Shown here piece by piece: positions 52,718-62,644 of a DNA stretch of 64,000 bases. This stretch comes from Candidatus Gastranaerophilales bacterium (GTDB taxonomy: Bacteria > Cyanobacteriota > Vampirovibrionia > Gastranaerophilales > Gastranaerophilaceae): NCBI GenBank assembly GCA_944325525.1, contig CALVAK010000006.1, forward strand, positions 33,244 through 97,243, read 5' to 3'. Numbering within the stretch: position 1 is the first letter of the stretch; each line of letters begins with the position of its first letter. The position numbers and the translations under genes are program-made. The notes under the pieces were generated by a model. That model saw nothing but the letters and a program-made list of their open reading frames with translations. It did no database searches and was not told the DNA's origin.

Positions 52718-54724
52718 TTATTGCTCCGTTAAATAATTAATTATTCCGTCTGCTATTGCTTCAGCTGAATCCTGCTGCCGTCTTTGGGAAGTTAATAAAT
52801 TCTTTTCTTTTTCATTTGATATAAATCCAAGTTCCAACAAAACAGCGGGTGCTTCTGTGTGATTTATAACATAAAATTTAGACTTAAACAATCCTCTATC
52901 TGTTGCCGAAATATTTTCCATTAATTCTTTATGAATAATTTTAGCAACTTTATATCCTCTTTCAGAATAATAATGTGTTTCTATTCCGTTTATTTCTGAT
53001 TTAACACTTGAATTAATATGTACACTTACGAATATATCAGCATTATAATCATTAGCTATTCTTACTCTATCTGCCAGAGATAAAGTAGTATCACTGGTTC
53101 TGGTTAATATTACTTTTTTCATCCCCCTGTCTTTTAAAGCAGCCCTAACTTTTAGTGCTATTTCAAGAGTTAAATCTTTCTCAAGAACATTTCCTCTTAG
53201 TGCACCGGTATCATTTCCACCGTGTCCGGGATCTATTAATATAACTTTATTTTTAATCCTGCTTACATTTTTCTTAGGTGTTTTTAAATTCTTTATTTTT
53301 GATCTCCGCTCGAGTATACTCGCAAATGGATTTTCTTTTTTCGTTATTGTTGTTTTTTCTCTTTGTTCCTGTTTTACCGGAAGTCTTACAACTTTTTGTT
53401 CTTGGGCTATAGGTTCTGTTTTCTTACCTGTAAATACAAATCTTAACTGTGATGCGTTTAATGTTTCATAACAGTCAACCATTGTTGTATTTTTTACAGG
53501 AAAACTTAAGGTATATGCATTTGAGGCAATTTTTTTTGCAAGAAATCCGTTTTGATTATTTGCTGCAATTGCATTAAACGAATTAACATTAAAATTTGCT
53601 ATGTTATAAAGAGTAACTTCAACTTTATCTGCACTTCTTTTTATTGAATGTATTATAGGATTAGAAAACATTATATTAATTACATTTGTATTATCATTTA
53701 TATTTTGTTCTTTAAAATATGCAAGTTCACTTAACGAGCTTGCTAAATTTACTCCCGATAAATTATTCTCATTTGCAATTAACAATGTCTGAAGATTTGA
53801 AGAATATATCGGTTTATAAACTCCAGGATTTTTAGTAGTTATAACTATTCTAGCTTTTGACGGTTCAAACTGTCCTGCTTTTACAGTTTCTGTTTCCGAT
53901 ATTTTTATTTCTTTATTTCGAAGTTCTTGTAAAACAATTGTATTTGGCATATCGAAAACAATTCTGTCAGGCTCTGTCAATACAAATGGTTTTTCCAGAT
54001 TTATAACTCCTATACCTGAAATTAATATATTTCCGTTTTTAGGTATTATTTTTTCAAGAAAGAATCTTGATTTTAACCTTGCCTGTTTTTGTTCTATATT
54101 CGGTCTTACAATTTGTTCATCATCTTTTGCATTAAAAGCCTCTTGCACTTTGTTAAAAATCTCATCCGATTCTTTAACAGTTTGTGTTTCTTCAGGAATT
54201 ATTATGGCTTTATCATAAAAATCAACTGCAGATGTTTTTGTTTCTTTATATATTTGTGTTAAATACTGTTGAAGCAGAGTTTCATCACTTAATTTTATTA
54301 TTATATTGTTTTTTATTCTTAAAACTTTAATTTTAGCAGCATCATAATCAGAAGAATTCCATATTACTATTCTTACAACATTTGGATTTACCGTATTTTG
54401 AGCTATCCTTAATTGTTTTAACCTGCTGTTTTTCAGCTCATACGTTGAATTCGGAAATGTTATTATTGCATTTTCAATATCAAAAAAAACTCTGTCAGGT
54501 TCTGTCAATGCTTTTTTTGTGATTTTAAAATCTTTTATATTATCAGAACCAGAAGTTCCCAAAAATATTATGGAATCTGAATTATCAAAATTAATACTAT
54601 TTATTTTTAATACCTGCTGCAATGTTTCAGCTTCTGCATATGCTTTTATACTGCCGTTAATATTAAAAGGCAGTATTAATGCAATAATATATATTAATAA
54701 CAACAATATTAACCGTCGTATCAT
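52718..54724 (-). CDS. N-acetylmuramoyl-L-alanine amidase with AMIN domains
   Basis: This 668-residue protein has a signal peptide (about 1-31), then two or three AMIN-like beta domains with repeated FF/VFDIEN-type strands (DRVFFDIENAII and DRIVFDMPNTIV), a basic linker, and an Amidase_3 domain from about 490. Zinc and catalytic residues are visible in LIDPGHGGNDTGA, VSVHINSS and VLLELGFISN. It cuts the stem peptide from the glycan in the periplasm, like AmiC. The repeated 'LTEPDRVFFD/LTEPDRIVFD' strands show duplication of the AMIN unit. Confidence 0.92.
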   Translation of the reverse strand: MIRRLILLLLIYIIALILPFNINGSIKAYAEAETLQQVLKINSINFDNSDSIIFLGTSGSDNIKDFKITKKALTEPDRVFFDIENAIITFPNSTYELKNSRLKQLRIAQNTVNPNVVRIVIWNSSDYDAAKIKVLRIKNNIIIKLSDETLLQQYLTQIYKETKTSAVDFYDKAIIIPEETQTVKESDEIFNKVQEAFNAKDDEQIVRPNIEQKQARLKSRFFLEKIIPKNGNILISGIGVINLEKPFVLTEPDRIVFDMPNTIVLQELRNKEIKISETETVKAGQFEPSKARIVITTKNPGVYKPIYSSNLQTLLIANENNLSGVNLASSLSELAYFKEQNINDNTNVINIMFSNPIIHSIKRSADKVEVTLYNIANFNVNSFNAIAANNQNGFLAKKIASNAYTLSFPVKNTTMVDCYETLNASQLRFVFTGKKTEPIAQEQKVVRLPVKQEQREKTTITKKENPFASILERRSKIKNLKTPKKNVSRIKNKVILIDPGHGGNDTGALRGNVLEKDLTLEIALKVRAALKDRGMKKVILTRTSDTTLSLADRVRIANDYNADIFVSVHINSSVKSEINGIETHYYSERGYKVAKIIHKELMENISATDRGLFKSKFYVINHTEAPAVLLELGFISNEKEKNLLTSQRRQQDSAEAIADGIINYLTEQ

Positions 54725-54902
54725 ATTAATAATAATAAACTTAAATGCCGGAATATCAAATTTTTAACAAAAAATAAAAGATAAAGGCATTTTAAGAAAT
54801 ATAACTAAATAATAATACAAATTATTATTAATAAAATATAATAAAACTTATCATTCTTACTGCCTGATTTGATTATTCGAAAAAAAACATTAAATTAATA
54901 AT

Positions 54903-55397
54903 ATGAAAAAGATATTATTGATTTTAGTAAGTTTTATTATCAACGCTACAATCTGCAATGCACAGGTTATAGAAGGATCAATTGCGATGTCAGATAAAGT
55001 ACCTTCCGGATTCTTCGGTGATTGGAAGGTGGTCTCTGTATGTACAAAATCAACAAAAAAAGAATTAATAAATTCAAAAAGCTTTGATATTTGGACACTT
55101 TCAAGACAAGGAGATATAATTACATTAAAAAATCCGCTCTCTGGAGCAAGAGCCGACATAAACGTAAATGAAGTAAAAGGAAAAACCGTCAAATTTGAGA
55201 AAAAAAGTCAATTCCCTGACGAAGAATCAATAGAAACACCTATTTTAACATTACAGGGTGACAATTTTACAGGAGTTGATAAAATAATAATAAAGACAAT
55301 TCAAAATGGGAAACTTATCAAAGAAGATTACGTCGAATATGAAGTAAGAGGCACTAAAATATCTGGTTCGGGAATATCCGGAATCTTCGGTATTTAA
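54903..55397 (+). CDS. Secreted protein of unknown function
   Basis: This 164-residue protein has a signal peptide (1-20, ending CNAQ) and a beta-rich body, with SGFFGDWKVVSVCTKST and LQGDNFTGVDKIIIKT as notable segments; the fold looks lipocalin-like but that is a guess. The ATG has no ribosome binding site. It sits six bases after a weak TAAATT box with TTGATT 16 bases earlier, so the mRNA may be leaderless. It precedes trxB by 19 bases on the same strand, so they may be co-transcribed. Confidence 0.65.
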   Translation: MKKILLILVSFIINATICNAQVIEGSIAMSDKVPSGFFGDWKVVSVCTKSTKKELINSKSFDIWTLSRQGDIITLKNPLSGARADINVNEVKGKTVKFEKKSQFPDEESIETPILTLQGDNFTGVDKIIIKTIQNGKLIKEDYVEYEVRGTKISGSGISGIFGI

Positions 55398-55416
55398 TTA
55401 TGAAGGGTGAGGGGAA

Positions 55417-56373
55417 ATGATAGATAAAACAGAATTATATTTTGATATTATAATACTTGGCTCAGGTCCTGCCGGATTTTCGGCTGCTATATATGCAGCA
55501 AGGGGAAATCTTAAAACAGCAATAATTGATATTAATATGTTCGGCGGTCAGCCTTCAAACTATCTTGAGATAGAAAACTACCCGGGATTTCCGCTAATTG
55601 GCGGATTTGATTTAATGGAAAAATTTGAAAAACATGCAGATAAATTCGGAATAGAGAAATTCCCAATGACGGAAATTCAAAAAATTAATCTCCTTCCGGA
55701 ACAAAAAGTAATTGAAACAAATGAATTTATTTTTAAAGCTCCATCAATTATTATTGCAACAGGAGCACAGGCTAAAAAACTTAATATTCCTGGTGAATCA
55801 GAGTTTAAAGGAAGAGGTGTCAGCTATTGTGCTGTTTGTGACGGAGCATTTTTTAAGGATAAAACCGTATCTGTTATAGGCGGAGGAAACGCTGCTGTTG
55901 AAGAAGCAATATATTTAACTAAATTCGCAAAAAAAGTTTATGTTATTCACAGACGCAATGAGCTTAGAGCAGACAAAATTATACAAGAAAGAGCTTTTAA
56001 AAACGAAAAAATTGAATTTATTTTTGATACTGTTCCAGTAGAAATCAAAGGTACTAATACAGTTGAAAAAATAATATTAACAGATAAAAATAATAATAAA
56101 AATTTTGAACTAGATGTTAATGGAGTATTCCCTTACATTGGATTCAGCCCAAATGTTGATTATTTTAGTGAACAACTCCAACTTACACGTCAGGGATTTA
56201 TAGAAACTGATGAAAATATGCAAACTTCAATAAAAGGGGTGTATGCGGCAGGCGATGTCAGAAATACTCCGCTCAGACAGGTTATTACCGCAGCTTCTGA
56301 CGGTGCAATAGCTGCTTGCAGTGCTGTAAAGTTTGTCGAAGAATTGAAAGAACATTCAAGCTCTAAAGTATAA
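55417..56373 (+). CDS. trxB: Thioredoxin reductase
   Basis: This 318-residue flavoenzyme has the FAD-binding ILGSGPAGFSAAIYAARG, redox pair CAVC (C138, C141), NADPH-binding VIGGGNAAVEEA with the HRR motif (VIHRRNELRA) and the C-terminal AAGDVRNTPLRQVITAASDG. It reduces thioredoxin with NADPH. No thioredoxin gene is in the window. Confidence 0.96.
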   Translation: MIDKTELYFDIIILGSGPAGFSAAIYAARGNLKTAIIDINMFGGQPSNYLEIENYPGFPLIGGFDLMEKFEKHADKFGIEKFPMTEIQKINLLPEQKVIETNEFIFKAPSIIIATGAQAKKLNIPGESEFKGRGVSYCAVCDGAFFKDKTVSVIGGGNAAVEEAIYLTKFAKKVYVIHRRNELRADKIIQERAFKNEKIEFIFDTVPVEIKGTNTVEKIILTDKNNNKNFELDVNGVFPYIGFSPNVDYFSEQLQLTRQGFIETDENMQTSIKGVYAAGDVRNTPLRQVITAASDGAIAACSAVKFVEELKEHSSSKV

Positions 56374-56716
56374 ACTGTTGTAATATCATTTATTAAGGTT
56401 ATTTTCTTCATTTGCTTTTGCAGTTGAATTTTGTGACATTTCAACACAAATGCAAAGAATCACACGGTTTGATTTATCAGAATTTTTGCAACTTTCTTGC
56501 AACTTGGAGTAAATGTATTGGGTTGGATTTATAACTACCAACTTAAAATAACAACGAAGGAAAGATTGAAAATTGAAAAAATGTGATTATATACAAGGGC
56601 GGAGGAGGGGTAAATCCCTTATTTAGCCTCCTTTAACCGGGGCCACGGAAAAATCCTGCTTTTTGATAAAATTCAATTGTACCGGATATGAAATTGAAAT
56701 GCTGGAACAGACTGCT
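56374..56716. other. Intergenic region at the border of the accessory segment
   Basis: No gene is seen. The sequence includes the paired words GCAACTTTCTTGCAACTTGG and, near 56600, a GC-richer block with GGAGG and CCTCC flanking GGGGTAAATCCC. This block can fold as a nested hairpin. It marks the change from housekeeping genes to the accessory island. Confidence 0.4.
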
Positions 56717-56765
56717 CACTCTTATTTCAATTTTGGTTGTGAAATTGCAATAAGAGTGTTATAAT
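56717..56765 (+). promoter_or_regulatory. Promoter of the Fic gene with a 16-base inverted repeat
   Basis: TTGTGA (56737-56742) and TATAAT (56760-56765) have the ideal 17-base spacing. The inverted repeat ACTCTTATTTCAATTT (56717-56732) and AAATTGCAATAAGAGT (56742-56757), 15 of 16 matching, covers the -35 and the spacer. A further half-site ATTTCAATTT occurs at 56774-56783, and its inverse AAATTGAAAT at 56691-56700. The layout is that of a repressor operator, perhaps for the winged-helix C-terminus of the Fic protein itself. Confidence 0.65.
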
Positions 56766-56794
56766 AAACATGTTATTTCAATTTCGGAGTTGCC

Positions 56795-57937
56795 ATGAAT
56801 AATAGAGCAGGAGTATACAAAAATAATTTATCGGACGAAATGGCATATAAATCATTTATGCCGGCGGTTTTGCCACCTAATCCACCAATAGAACTGAGTA
56901 ATGAACTTGTAGATTTATTAGTAAAAGCCAATAAGCAGCTGGCATTACTTGAAGGGATTTCGATCAGAATTCCTAATATTCATTTGTTTATTTCAATGTA
57001 TGTAAGAAAAGAAGCTCTTATGTCCTCTCAAATTGAAGGGACACAAGCAACTTTAGAAGACGTATTAGACCCGTATTTAGAAGAAAACACTAACCGCCCT
57101 GTAGGTGATGTTATAAATTATATTAAGGCAACTGATTTTGCTATAAATAGATTGAAAGAATTACCATTGTGTAATCGCCTAATTAAAGAGGCTCATAAAG
57201 TTTTATTATCAGGAGTTAGAGGACAAAATAAAAACCCTGGTGAATTTCGTCATTCTCAAAATTGGATAGGTGCAGCAGGTTGCAATTTGCAAAATGCCCG
57301 CTATATTCCGCCATCTGTTGAAGATATGATACAGGCAATGTCTGATTTAGAAAAATATATTAATGGTGATGATGAACTTGATGTTCTAATTAGAGCAGGC
57401 TTAATTCATTATCAATTTGAAACAATTCACCCGTTCTTAGATGGTAACGGTAGAATCGGACGACTTTTAATTACTTTATTTTTAATGGAAAATAAAGTTT
57501 TAAGCACTCCGGCATTGTATATTTCTTACTTCTTGAAAAAGAATAGGATTGAATACTATGACCGTATGAACGAAGTCCGGTCAAAGGGTAATTATGAACA
57601 ATGGATTAAATTTTTCTTGGAAGCTGTTTATGAATCTGCAAAAGACGCCATTGAAACGATTGATAAATTGACATCATTGCATGACAATTATTACCTAAAA
57701 ATTGATGGATTAGGACGCAAAGCTAAAAATGCAATGCGAGTATTTGAATACTTAGAATCAAATCCTATTATTGAAATTCAAAAAACAGCCAGAGAGCTTG
57801 ATATAGCATTTAATACAATGTCAAGCATAGTTAAAGACCTGATTAGTATCGGGGTTCTTGAACAAACTTCAACACAAAGCAGAAATAGAACTTTTGCGTA
57901 TAAAGAGTATTTGGAAATATTGAAAGAAGGAACGTAA
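56795..57937 (+). CDS. Fic family protein with C-terminal winged helix
   Basis: This 380-residue protein has an N-terminal Fic_N region with the inhibitory helix motif SSQIEGT (about 77-83; S/T-x3-E-G/N of class II), then the Fic core with the full active motif HPFLDGNGRIGR (about 212-223). A winged-helix-like C-terminus follows (about 300-375, ARELDIAFNTMSSIVKDLI). Fic enzymes transfer AMP or other groups to target hydroxyls and are held off by the inhibitory helix. The DNA-binding end suggests autoregulation through the operator at 56717. It lies in the accessory island. Confidence 0.9.
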   Translation: MNNRAGVYKNNLSDEMAYKSFMPAVLPPNPPIELSNELVDLLVKANKQLALLEGISIRIPNIHLFISMYVRKEALMSSQIEGTQATLEDVLDPYLEENTNRPVGDVINYIKATDFAINRLKELPLCNRLIKEAHKVLLSGVRGQNKNPGEFRHSQNWIGAAGCNLQNARYIPPSVEDMIQAMSDLEKYINGDDELDVLIRAGLIHYQFETIHPFLDGNGRIGRLLITLFLMENKVLSTPALYISYFLKKNRIEYYDRMNEVRSKGNYEQWIKFFLEAVYESAKDAIETIDKLTSLHDNYYLKIDGLGRKAKNAMRVFEYLESNPIIEIQKTARELDIAFNTMSSIVKDLISIGVLEQTSTQSRNRTFAYKEYLEILKEGT

Positions 57938-57964
57938 TTCGCAAAAAATTATAAAATAGTACAT

Positions 57965-60547
57965 TTATGTTAGCAATTTTTGTATAGTTTCTAATAATAT
58001 TCTTTTTTCATCACTTCCGTTAGTTTTAAATCTTAATAATGGAATATTATATTTTTCTAAAATTTTATTTTTTAATTTATCACGTTCTAATTGTTTCGTG
58101 CCTTCTTGATGATATTTATATCCATCAACTTCTATTGCTAAAAATGGTGAATTATCAATAGTTTTATAAATAACAAAATCAATGTGCGTTAAATCATTAA
58201 GAGCATATTGTTTTTCTCTACCAGAACTTAACAAAGATAAATCTCTTAATAATGTTTTTAATTGAACATGAGGTGTTACATCAAACTGATTGTAATAATA
58301 TTTTTTTAAAATTTTACATATAAATGCATACATTAAATTTTCACTATCATATTGAGAAATTTTCTTTTGTTTAGATAGAATTTCTTGTTTTCTATTTTCA
58401 TAAGATTTGTATAGATAGTCAAATATTGAATGTAACTTACTATCAAAAATTTCTAAATTGTTATATTTTATATAATCTATAAGGTCTGCAATATTTCTAT
58501 CGCTACTAACTGCATTAGGATTAACAATTAAAAATAGTTGTTCAATAGCTCTTGAAATCGCAACATTTAACCGATTTGGGTTATCCGTAAAGTCACTTAT
58601 TTCATTATCTACAGTTGAAATAATAATAACTTTATTTTCTTGTCCTTGAAACTTATCAACAGTATCAGCTTTAACAGCAGTTCCTTTGAATGTTCTTTGT
58701 AATGCTTCGGTTTGATTGCAATATGGGGTAACAATACCTATAGAATTATCATAAACATTTAAATTATATTTTGGTATAATTTCATCTGTAATTATATCAA
58801 TTTGTCTTTGGTTGTAATGATTCCGATCGTGACTCCCTTCTGTTGTGTAACATAGCACCAATGGTTTTTTATTACTTTTCACATCGCTTAAAATTACCAA
58901 CTCATTATTATAAAATTTTCTATTACAAAATTCTATTATTTTAGGGTGACAACGATAGTGTTCTTTTAATAAAGTTATGGGAGCCTTCTTAAACAATTCA
59001 GTTATTGATAATAAAAGACAATGATTTTTATAACGATAGCATTCATCAAGTTGATAATTAGAAAATATGAAATCCGTTTTTTTTGCAACATCACTTTTAA
59101 CAACATTTGGCAACTGCTTTAAATCACCAACAATTACGGCTTTTTTAGCACATGCAAGAGCTAATGCACCGGTGCATAAATCAACTTGAGAGGCTTCATC
59201 TATGATTACATAATCATACATTACCTCATTCGATAAACAATTCTTTAATGAATAGGTGGTACTTAAAATAACAGGATAGTCATTTATAAATTGTTGAGAT
59301 TTTGTTTTAAGTTCATCAAGCGTATATTTATCACGATTATTATTAGCGTATTTTTCATACAAGCAATGTTTAAACATTTTTGCAGACAAAGTTGCGTATT
59401 CTTTCATTCTTTTATCAAAATTATAATCTTGTAAATGATTTTTTAAATTTTGAATATCAAATTCTAGCTCTTTAATTTTAAGCTCATAAAATTTACGTTG
59501 AAATTGTGTTTTAAGAAAATCTATTGAATATTCTTTCTTTTTAGTTAAATTATGCAAAACTAATCTTTTTCTATCCCAAAACTTAAAATACTCAAGAATA
59601 ATTAAAAGTATTTTTATAAAGAAATTTTCATGATTTATTTCTTGAAAAGTTTCACAAGCATATATCATATCTAACATTTGCAAAGATGATTTTGCCTCTC
59701 TAATACATTTAGGGTCTTGTTTTTTTTCAATAGTTTTGTAATGTGCTTCAAAATGTTTTTGCTCAATCTCAACATTAGAGAGTTCCTGTTTTAATTTAGC
59801 TAACTGAGTCTGAATATCTAATTTTTCTTGCAAAATCTGATATTCCGATTTTAAATATTCTTCAAGCTCTGCAATTTGTTCTTTATCAATTTTCCAGTTA
59901 TCAATATTTGGCAAATCTGTTTGAGAGTTAATAAATTCCTGTTTGTTTTCAAGTTTGCCTAAAAATGCAGCAATAAAATCAACGTCATATTTTTTTAGTT
60001 TATCTAAGACATTTTGTATCGCAGAATTGTTACTTGATACTACTGCAACACTTTGTTTTGACATTACAATATTTGCAATTATATTCAAAATGGTTTGAGT
60101 TTTACCTGTACCTGGCGGACCTTGAATAATGCTAAGTTCATTTAAAAGGGCATTATTAGTGGCTGAGGCTTGGCTTATATTAAACCCAAAAGGGTAAACT
60201 ATATTATTTTTCAAATTTTCTTTTCTGCCGGATAATTTTTTGCTAATGAATTTAGCAAGCATACTTTCTTTATCTATAAATTTTATTTTTTCATAGCATG
60301 ATGATAAGAGATTTTTATCTTTATAAACTATTCCTATTTCATCAGCTATTTCTTTTAAATATTCAAAGCAGGCTTTTGAATTTTTATCTTTTAAAGCCGA
60401 TTCTATAATCTTTACATTATATGTGCTATAAATATATTGCTTACCATTATTAAAAACAACATAATACTTGTTTCCTACTTTTTGGTATCTAATAACGTCT
60501 TCGGTACATTCTTCACCTTTTAAAAATATTCGAAAATCTTTTACCAT
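57965..60547 (-). CDS. SF1 helicase with C-terminal nuclease-like domain
   Basis: This 860-residue protein has a unique N-terminal part, Walker A QGPPGTGKTQT (about 142-152), a long coiled-coil insertion (about 205-345), Walker B VIIDEASQVDL (about 447) and the SF1 motifs VGDLKQLPN, LKEHYRCHPKII, DTVDKFQGQENKVIIIST and NVAISRA. This is the Upf1/Dna2-like AAA_11/AAA_12 group. The last 100 residues hold HIDFVIYK, LAIEVDGYKYH and IPLLRFKT, as in DUF2726 or Vsr-like PD-(D/E)XK nucleases. Helicase-nuclease fusions are frequent in phage defence. It is convergent with fic and followed by recombinase remains. Confidence 0.85.
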   Translation of the reverse strand: MVKDFRIFLKGEECTEDVIRYQKVGNKYYVVFNNGKQYIYSTYNVKIIESALKDKNSKACFEYLKEIADEIGIVYKDKNLLSSCYEKIKFIDKESMLAKFISKKLSGRKENLKNNIVYPFGFNISQASATNNALLNELSIIQGPPGTGKTQTILNIIANIVMSKQSVAVVSSNNSAIQNVLDKLKKYDVDFIAAFLGKLENKQEFINSQTDLPNIDNWKIDKEQIAELEEYLKSEYQILQEKLDIQTQLAKLKQELSNVEIEQKHFEAHYKTIEKKQDPKCIREAKSSLQMLDMIYACETFQEINHENFFIKILLIILEYFKFWDRKRLVLHNLTKKKEYSIDFLKTQFQRKFYELKIKELEFDIQNLKNHLQDYNFDKRMKEYATLSAKMFKHCLYEKYANNNRDKYTLDELKTKSQQFINDYPVILSTTYSLKNCLSNEVMYDYVIIDEASQVDLCTGALALACAKKAVIVGDLKQLPNVVKSDVAKKTDFIFSNYQLDECYRYKNHCLLLSITELFKKAPITLLKEHYRCHPKIIEFCNRKFYNNELVILSDVKSNKKPLVLCYTTEGSHDRNHYNQRQIDIITDEIIPKYNLNVYDNSIGIVTPYCNQTEALQRTFKGTAVKADTVDKFQGQENKVIIISTVDNEISDFTDNPNRLNVAISRAIEQLFLIVNPNAVSSDRNIADLIDYIKYNNLEIFDSKLHSIFDYLYKSYENRKQEILSKQKKISQYDSENLMYAFICKILKKYYYNQFDVTPHVQLKTLLRDLSLLSSGREKQYALNDLTHIDFVIYKTIDNSPFLAIEVDGYKYHQEGTKQLERDKLKNKILEKYNIPLLRFKTNGSDEKRILLETIQKLLT

Positions 60548-60786
60548 AACAGGTTTATCATATCATAAGCAAGTACTATGGTATTTCTTCTGCACAAAAT
60601 TTTGCAACAAAAATTTCATCTAGCTTAGTCAGCCTCCTTTTGCAACATAATACATAAAAGGAATCTTTACAATTAATTCTAATACTTACTTTTAAGATTT
60701 ATAACTCACATAAATTAACATGGTGCACAGAAATTCATTCTTGCGTTAATATGCGATTATGAAAGGATTTCTCATTATCAGAATGA

Positions 60787-61215
60787 GACGCCTGTTATAA
60801 ACACTATAAAATAGCTAATTATATCCACGGACGGCTGGGAACACCAAAGACAGGTAAAATAAGAGTAATTGATATGTCTGATGAATTGGCAAAAGTTTTA
60901 AGAGAATGGCGTATAGCTTGCCCTGTTAGTGAAAATAAACTTGTATTTCCTAACAATGAGGGTAATTATCAGAGTGCAGAAAATATGATGAAACGCAGAT
61001 TCATACCTGCTTTAAATAGAGCAGGTATTGAACAGATAAGATTTCACGACCTGAGGCACACATACGCAAGTCTTTTAATATCAAAAGATTTGAATATTAA
61101 ATACATCCAAAAACAAATGGGACATTCATCTTTTGAAGTTACCATGAATACATATGCACACCTTATGCCCGAAGTTTATGAAAAAAGTAAGCAGGCTATT
61201 GATAAGCTAATTTAA
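60787..61215 (+). pseudogene. Tyrosine recombinase, C-terminal fragment
   Basis: The frame is open from 60787 and reads YIHGRLGTPKTGKIRVIDMS, then IRFHDLRHTYASLLI, MGHSSFEVTMNTYAHL. These supply the second catalytic box (H-x2-R), the later histidine and the nucleophile tyrosine of a phage-type integrase. The N-terminal DNA-binding domains and the first catalytic arginine are missing, and a stop lies just upstream at 60784. So it is a 5'-deleted remnant, although an inner ATG at 60874 could still yield a 113-residue piece. Confidence 0.85.
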
Positions 61216-61626
61216 GTCTATGTTCAAAATTTGAACTCCATTGTGCAAATAATCAGACAATACGAAAGTTTTTTCGGTCATATAACAAATTGCAGCCTCC
61301 CTATTTTCTTGATTATCTTCATAACTTTTTAATGTACAAAGTTCTTCGGCATAAATTTCTTCATCAGACATAGTACCGTTGTTATAGTACTCTAATCCAT
61401 TTTTTCCTACAATCATAACTGCTTCTATGCTAATAATATCTTTAAATGTTAATTCATCAAATACTCTCATCAAAGGTACATATAAAGCTTGATGTCTTTT
61501 GTATGAAGCTGTTGCATCTGTTACAGTATCAATATTAGGCTCATTAAATAAAGACTCTCTTATTTTATCATTAATATCAATAATATTACTTATAGCAACA
61601 CTAACTTTTTTGTTTAGTTGAACCAT
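61207..61626 (-). CDS. DUF3775-like phage or island protein
   Basis: This 139-residue protein from the Met at 61626 has LTFKDIISIEAVMIVGKNGLEY, MSDEEIYAEEL and YMTEKTFVLSDYLHNGVQIL, resembling DUF3775, a small family of unknown function. A GTG at 61677 would add 17 residues that run into the inverted repeat of the Mu-like remnant. It is convergent with, and overlaps by a few bases, the recombinase fragment. Confidence 0.55.
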   Translation of the reverse strand: MVQLNKKVSVAISNIIDINDKIRESLFNEPNIDTVTDATASYKRHQALYVPLMRVFDELTFKDIISIEAVMIVGKNGLEYYNNGTMSDEEIYAEELCTLKSYEDNQENREAAICYMTEKTFVLSDYLHNGVQILNIDLN

Positions 61627-61673
61627 TACGCTATTCTTTCGTTTTCTTTGTGAAACAATTTGGGTGTAAAATA

Positions 61674-61710
61674 ACACCTAGTTTGAGAAATTATCACAGC
61701 CGGTTTGAGA
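61674..61710 (+). repeat. Left inverted end of the Mu-like remnant
   Basis: It contains AGTTTGAGAAAT and CGGTTTGAGAA, 22 bases apart, and matches the right end at 63251-63284 in reverse orientation over about 36 bases with a two-base gap. Confidence 0.7.
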
Positions 61711-61855
61711 ATTTTGGTACGCTTTCACTGAAAAATTTAAAAATTTTCTGAATAATTTTATAAAATTTACGTTTGCGAAAGTTAGCAAACGGCTTATTTT
61801 TTATATTCGACATTTCATAATATTAAAGGAAACTTTTTAAAGGAGTAAAAAATAT

Positions 61856-62074
61856 ATGAAATGTTATTTAAAAACGGATATTGACGGTATTTACGAATAT
61901 AGACTTTTTACAGAAAAAGGTCTTATAAAGTGGGTAAATACAGAAATTCAGCAAAATGATTCAAATGAAACCTCTGTAATTACAGATTTAAATGAAGCCA
62001 TTAGTTTTGCAACTGAAATGCTTGGCTTTGGAAAGAGCAAGGTGATTGGGATAAAAAACGCAAAGATTTCTTAA
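61856..62074 (+). CDS. Small phage-type protein, unknown
   Basis: This 72-residue protein is preceded by AAAGGAG about 10 bases before the ATG. It is beta-alpha-like (KTDIDGIYEYRLFTEKGLIKW, then DLNEAISFATEMLGFG). It lies first inside the Mu-like remnant. The next frame, open from 62017, overlaps its end, and the fusion point may reflect a frameshift, so the C-terminus is uncertain. No family recognised. Confidence 0.5.
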   Translation: MKCYLKTDIDGIYEYRLFTEKGLIKWVNTEIQQNDSNETSVITDLNEAISFATEMLGFGKSKVIGIKNAKIS

Positions 62075-62349
62075 AATCAAAACAATCTTTCCACGAAGAA
62101 CTCTACGAGTTTGCACGCAAGCTAATGAAAGATATCTCCTGTGATATGGATAACGGAGAAAAAATAGATCCAGGCAGAATGTATGCGTTTTGCAGAATTA
62201 TTCCAATGTTTACCAAAGTCAAAGACTATGAAGATGTTGTTGCAAAAAAAGATGAACCTAACAAGCCAAAAGGCTTGACTCCTGAACTTATTTCTCAAAT
62301 TGAAGAAGAAATACTCGGAATAAAACATTCAAATGCCGAACAAGAATAA
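62017..62349 (+). pseudogene. Phage gene fragment upstream of terminase
   Basis: The frame is open from 62017 without a start codon and reads GDWDKKRKDFLKSKQ, FHEELYEFARKLMKDIS, NGEKIDPGRMYAFCRIIP, ending 17 bases inside the terminase frame. An internal ATG at 62125 exists, but the similarity of composition extends upstream, so the real 5' end is lost or frameshifted from the preceding gene. The position just before the large terminase suggests a packaging-module protein. Function unknown. Confidence 0.55.
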
Positions 62350-62644
62350 AACCCCGTTTTTTCTGCCATATCAATTAAGATGGCTGAACGACAATTCAAA
62401 AGTAAAAATATGGGAGAAAACCCGAAGAATTGGTGCAACCTACGTTCAAAGCTATGAAGATGTACGGGATTGCGTCAAAAAAACAGTTCCTGCTGTATGG
62501 TTTTCATCAGCCGATGAATCCGCCGCTCGTGAGTACATTGACTATTGTAAAATATGGGCGAACTTGTTTAATGTTGCCGCAAAAGACTTGGGCGAACAGG
62601 TCTTGGATAAAGAAAAAGATGTAAAAGCCTATATATCTATATAG
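62333..62644 (+). pseudogene. Mu gp28-like terminase large subunit, N-terminal fragment
   Basis: The fragment begins with FFLPYQLRWLNDNSKVKIWE, then KTRRIGATYVQSYEDVRD, the Walker A-like lysine-arginine motif of Mu-type terminases (K-S/T-R-R-I-G), and AVWFSSADESAAREYIDY. It runs only about 100 residues, where a complete protein has over 500. It breaks at an AT-rich TATATATCTATATA joint at about 62630-62643. Confidence 0.75.
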
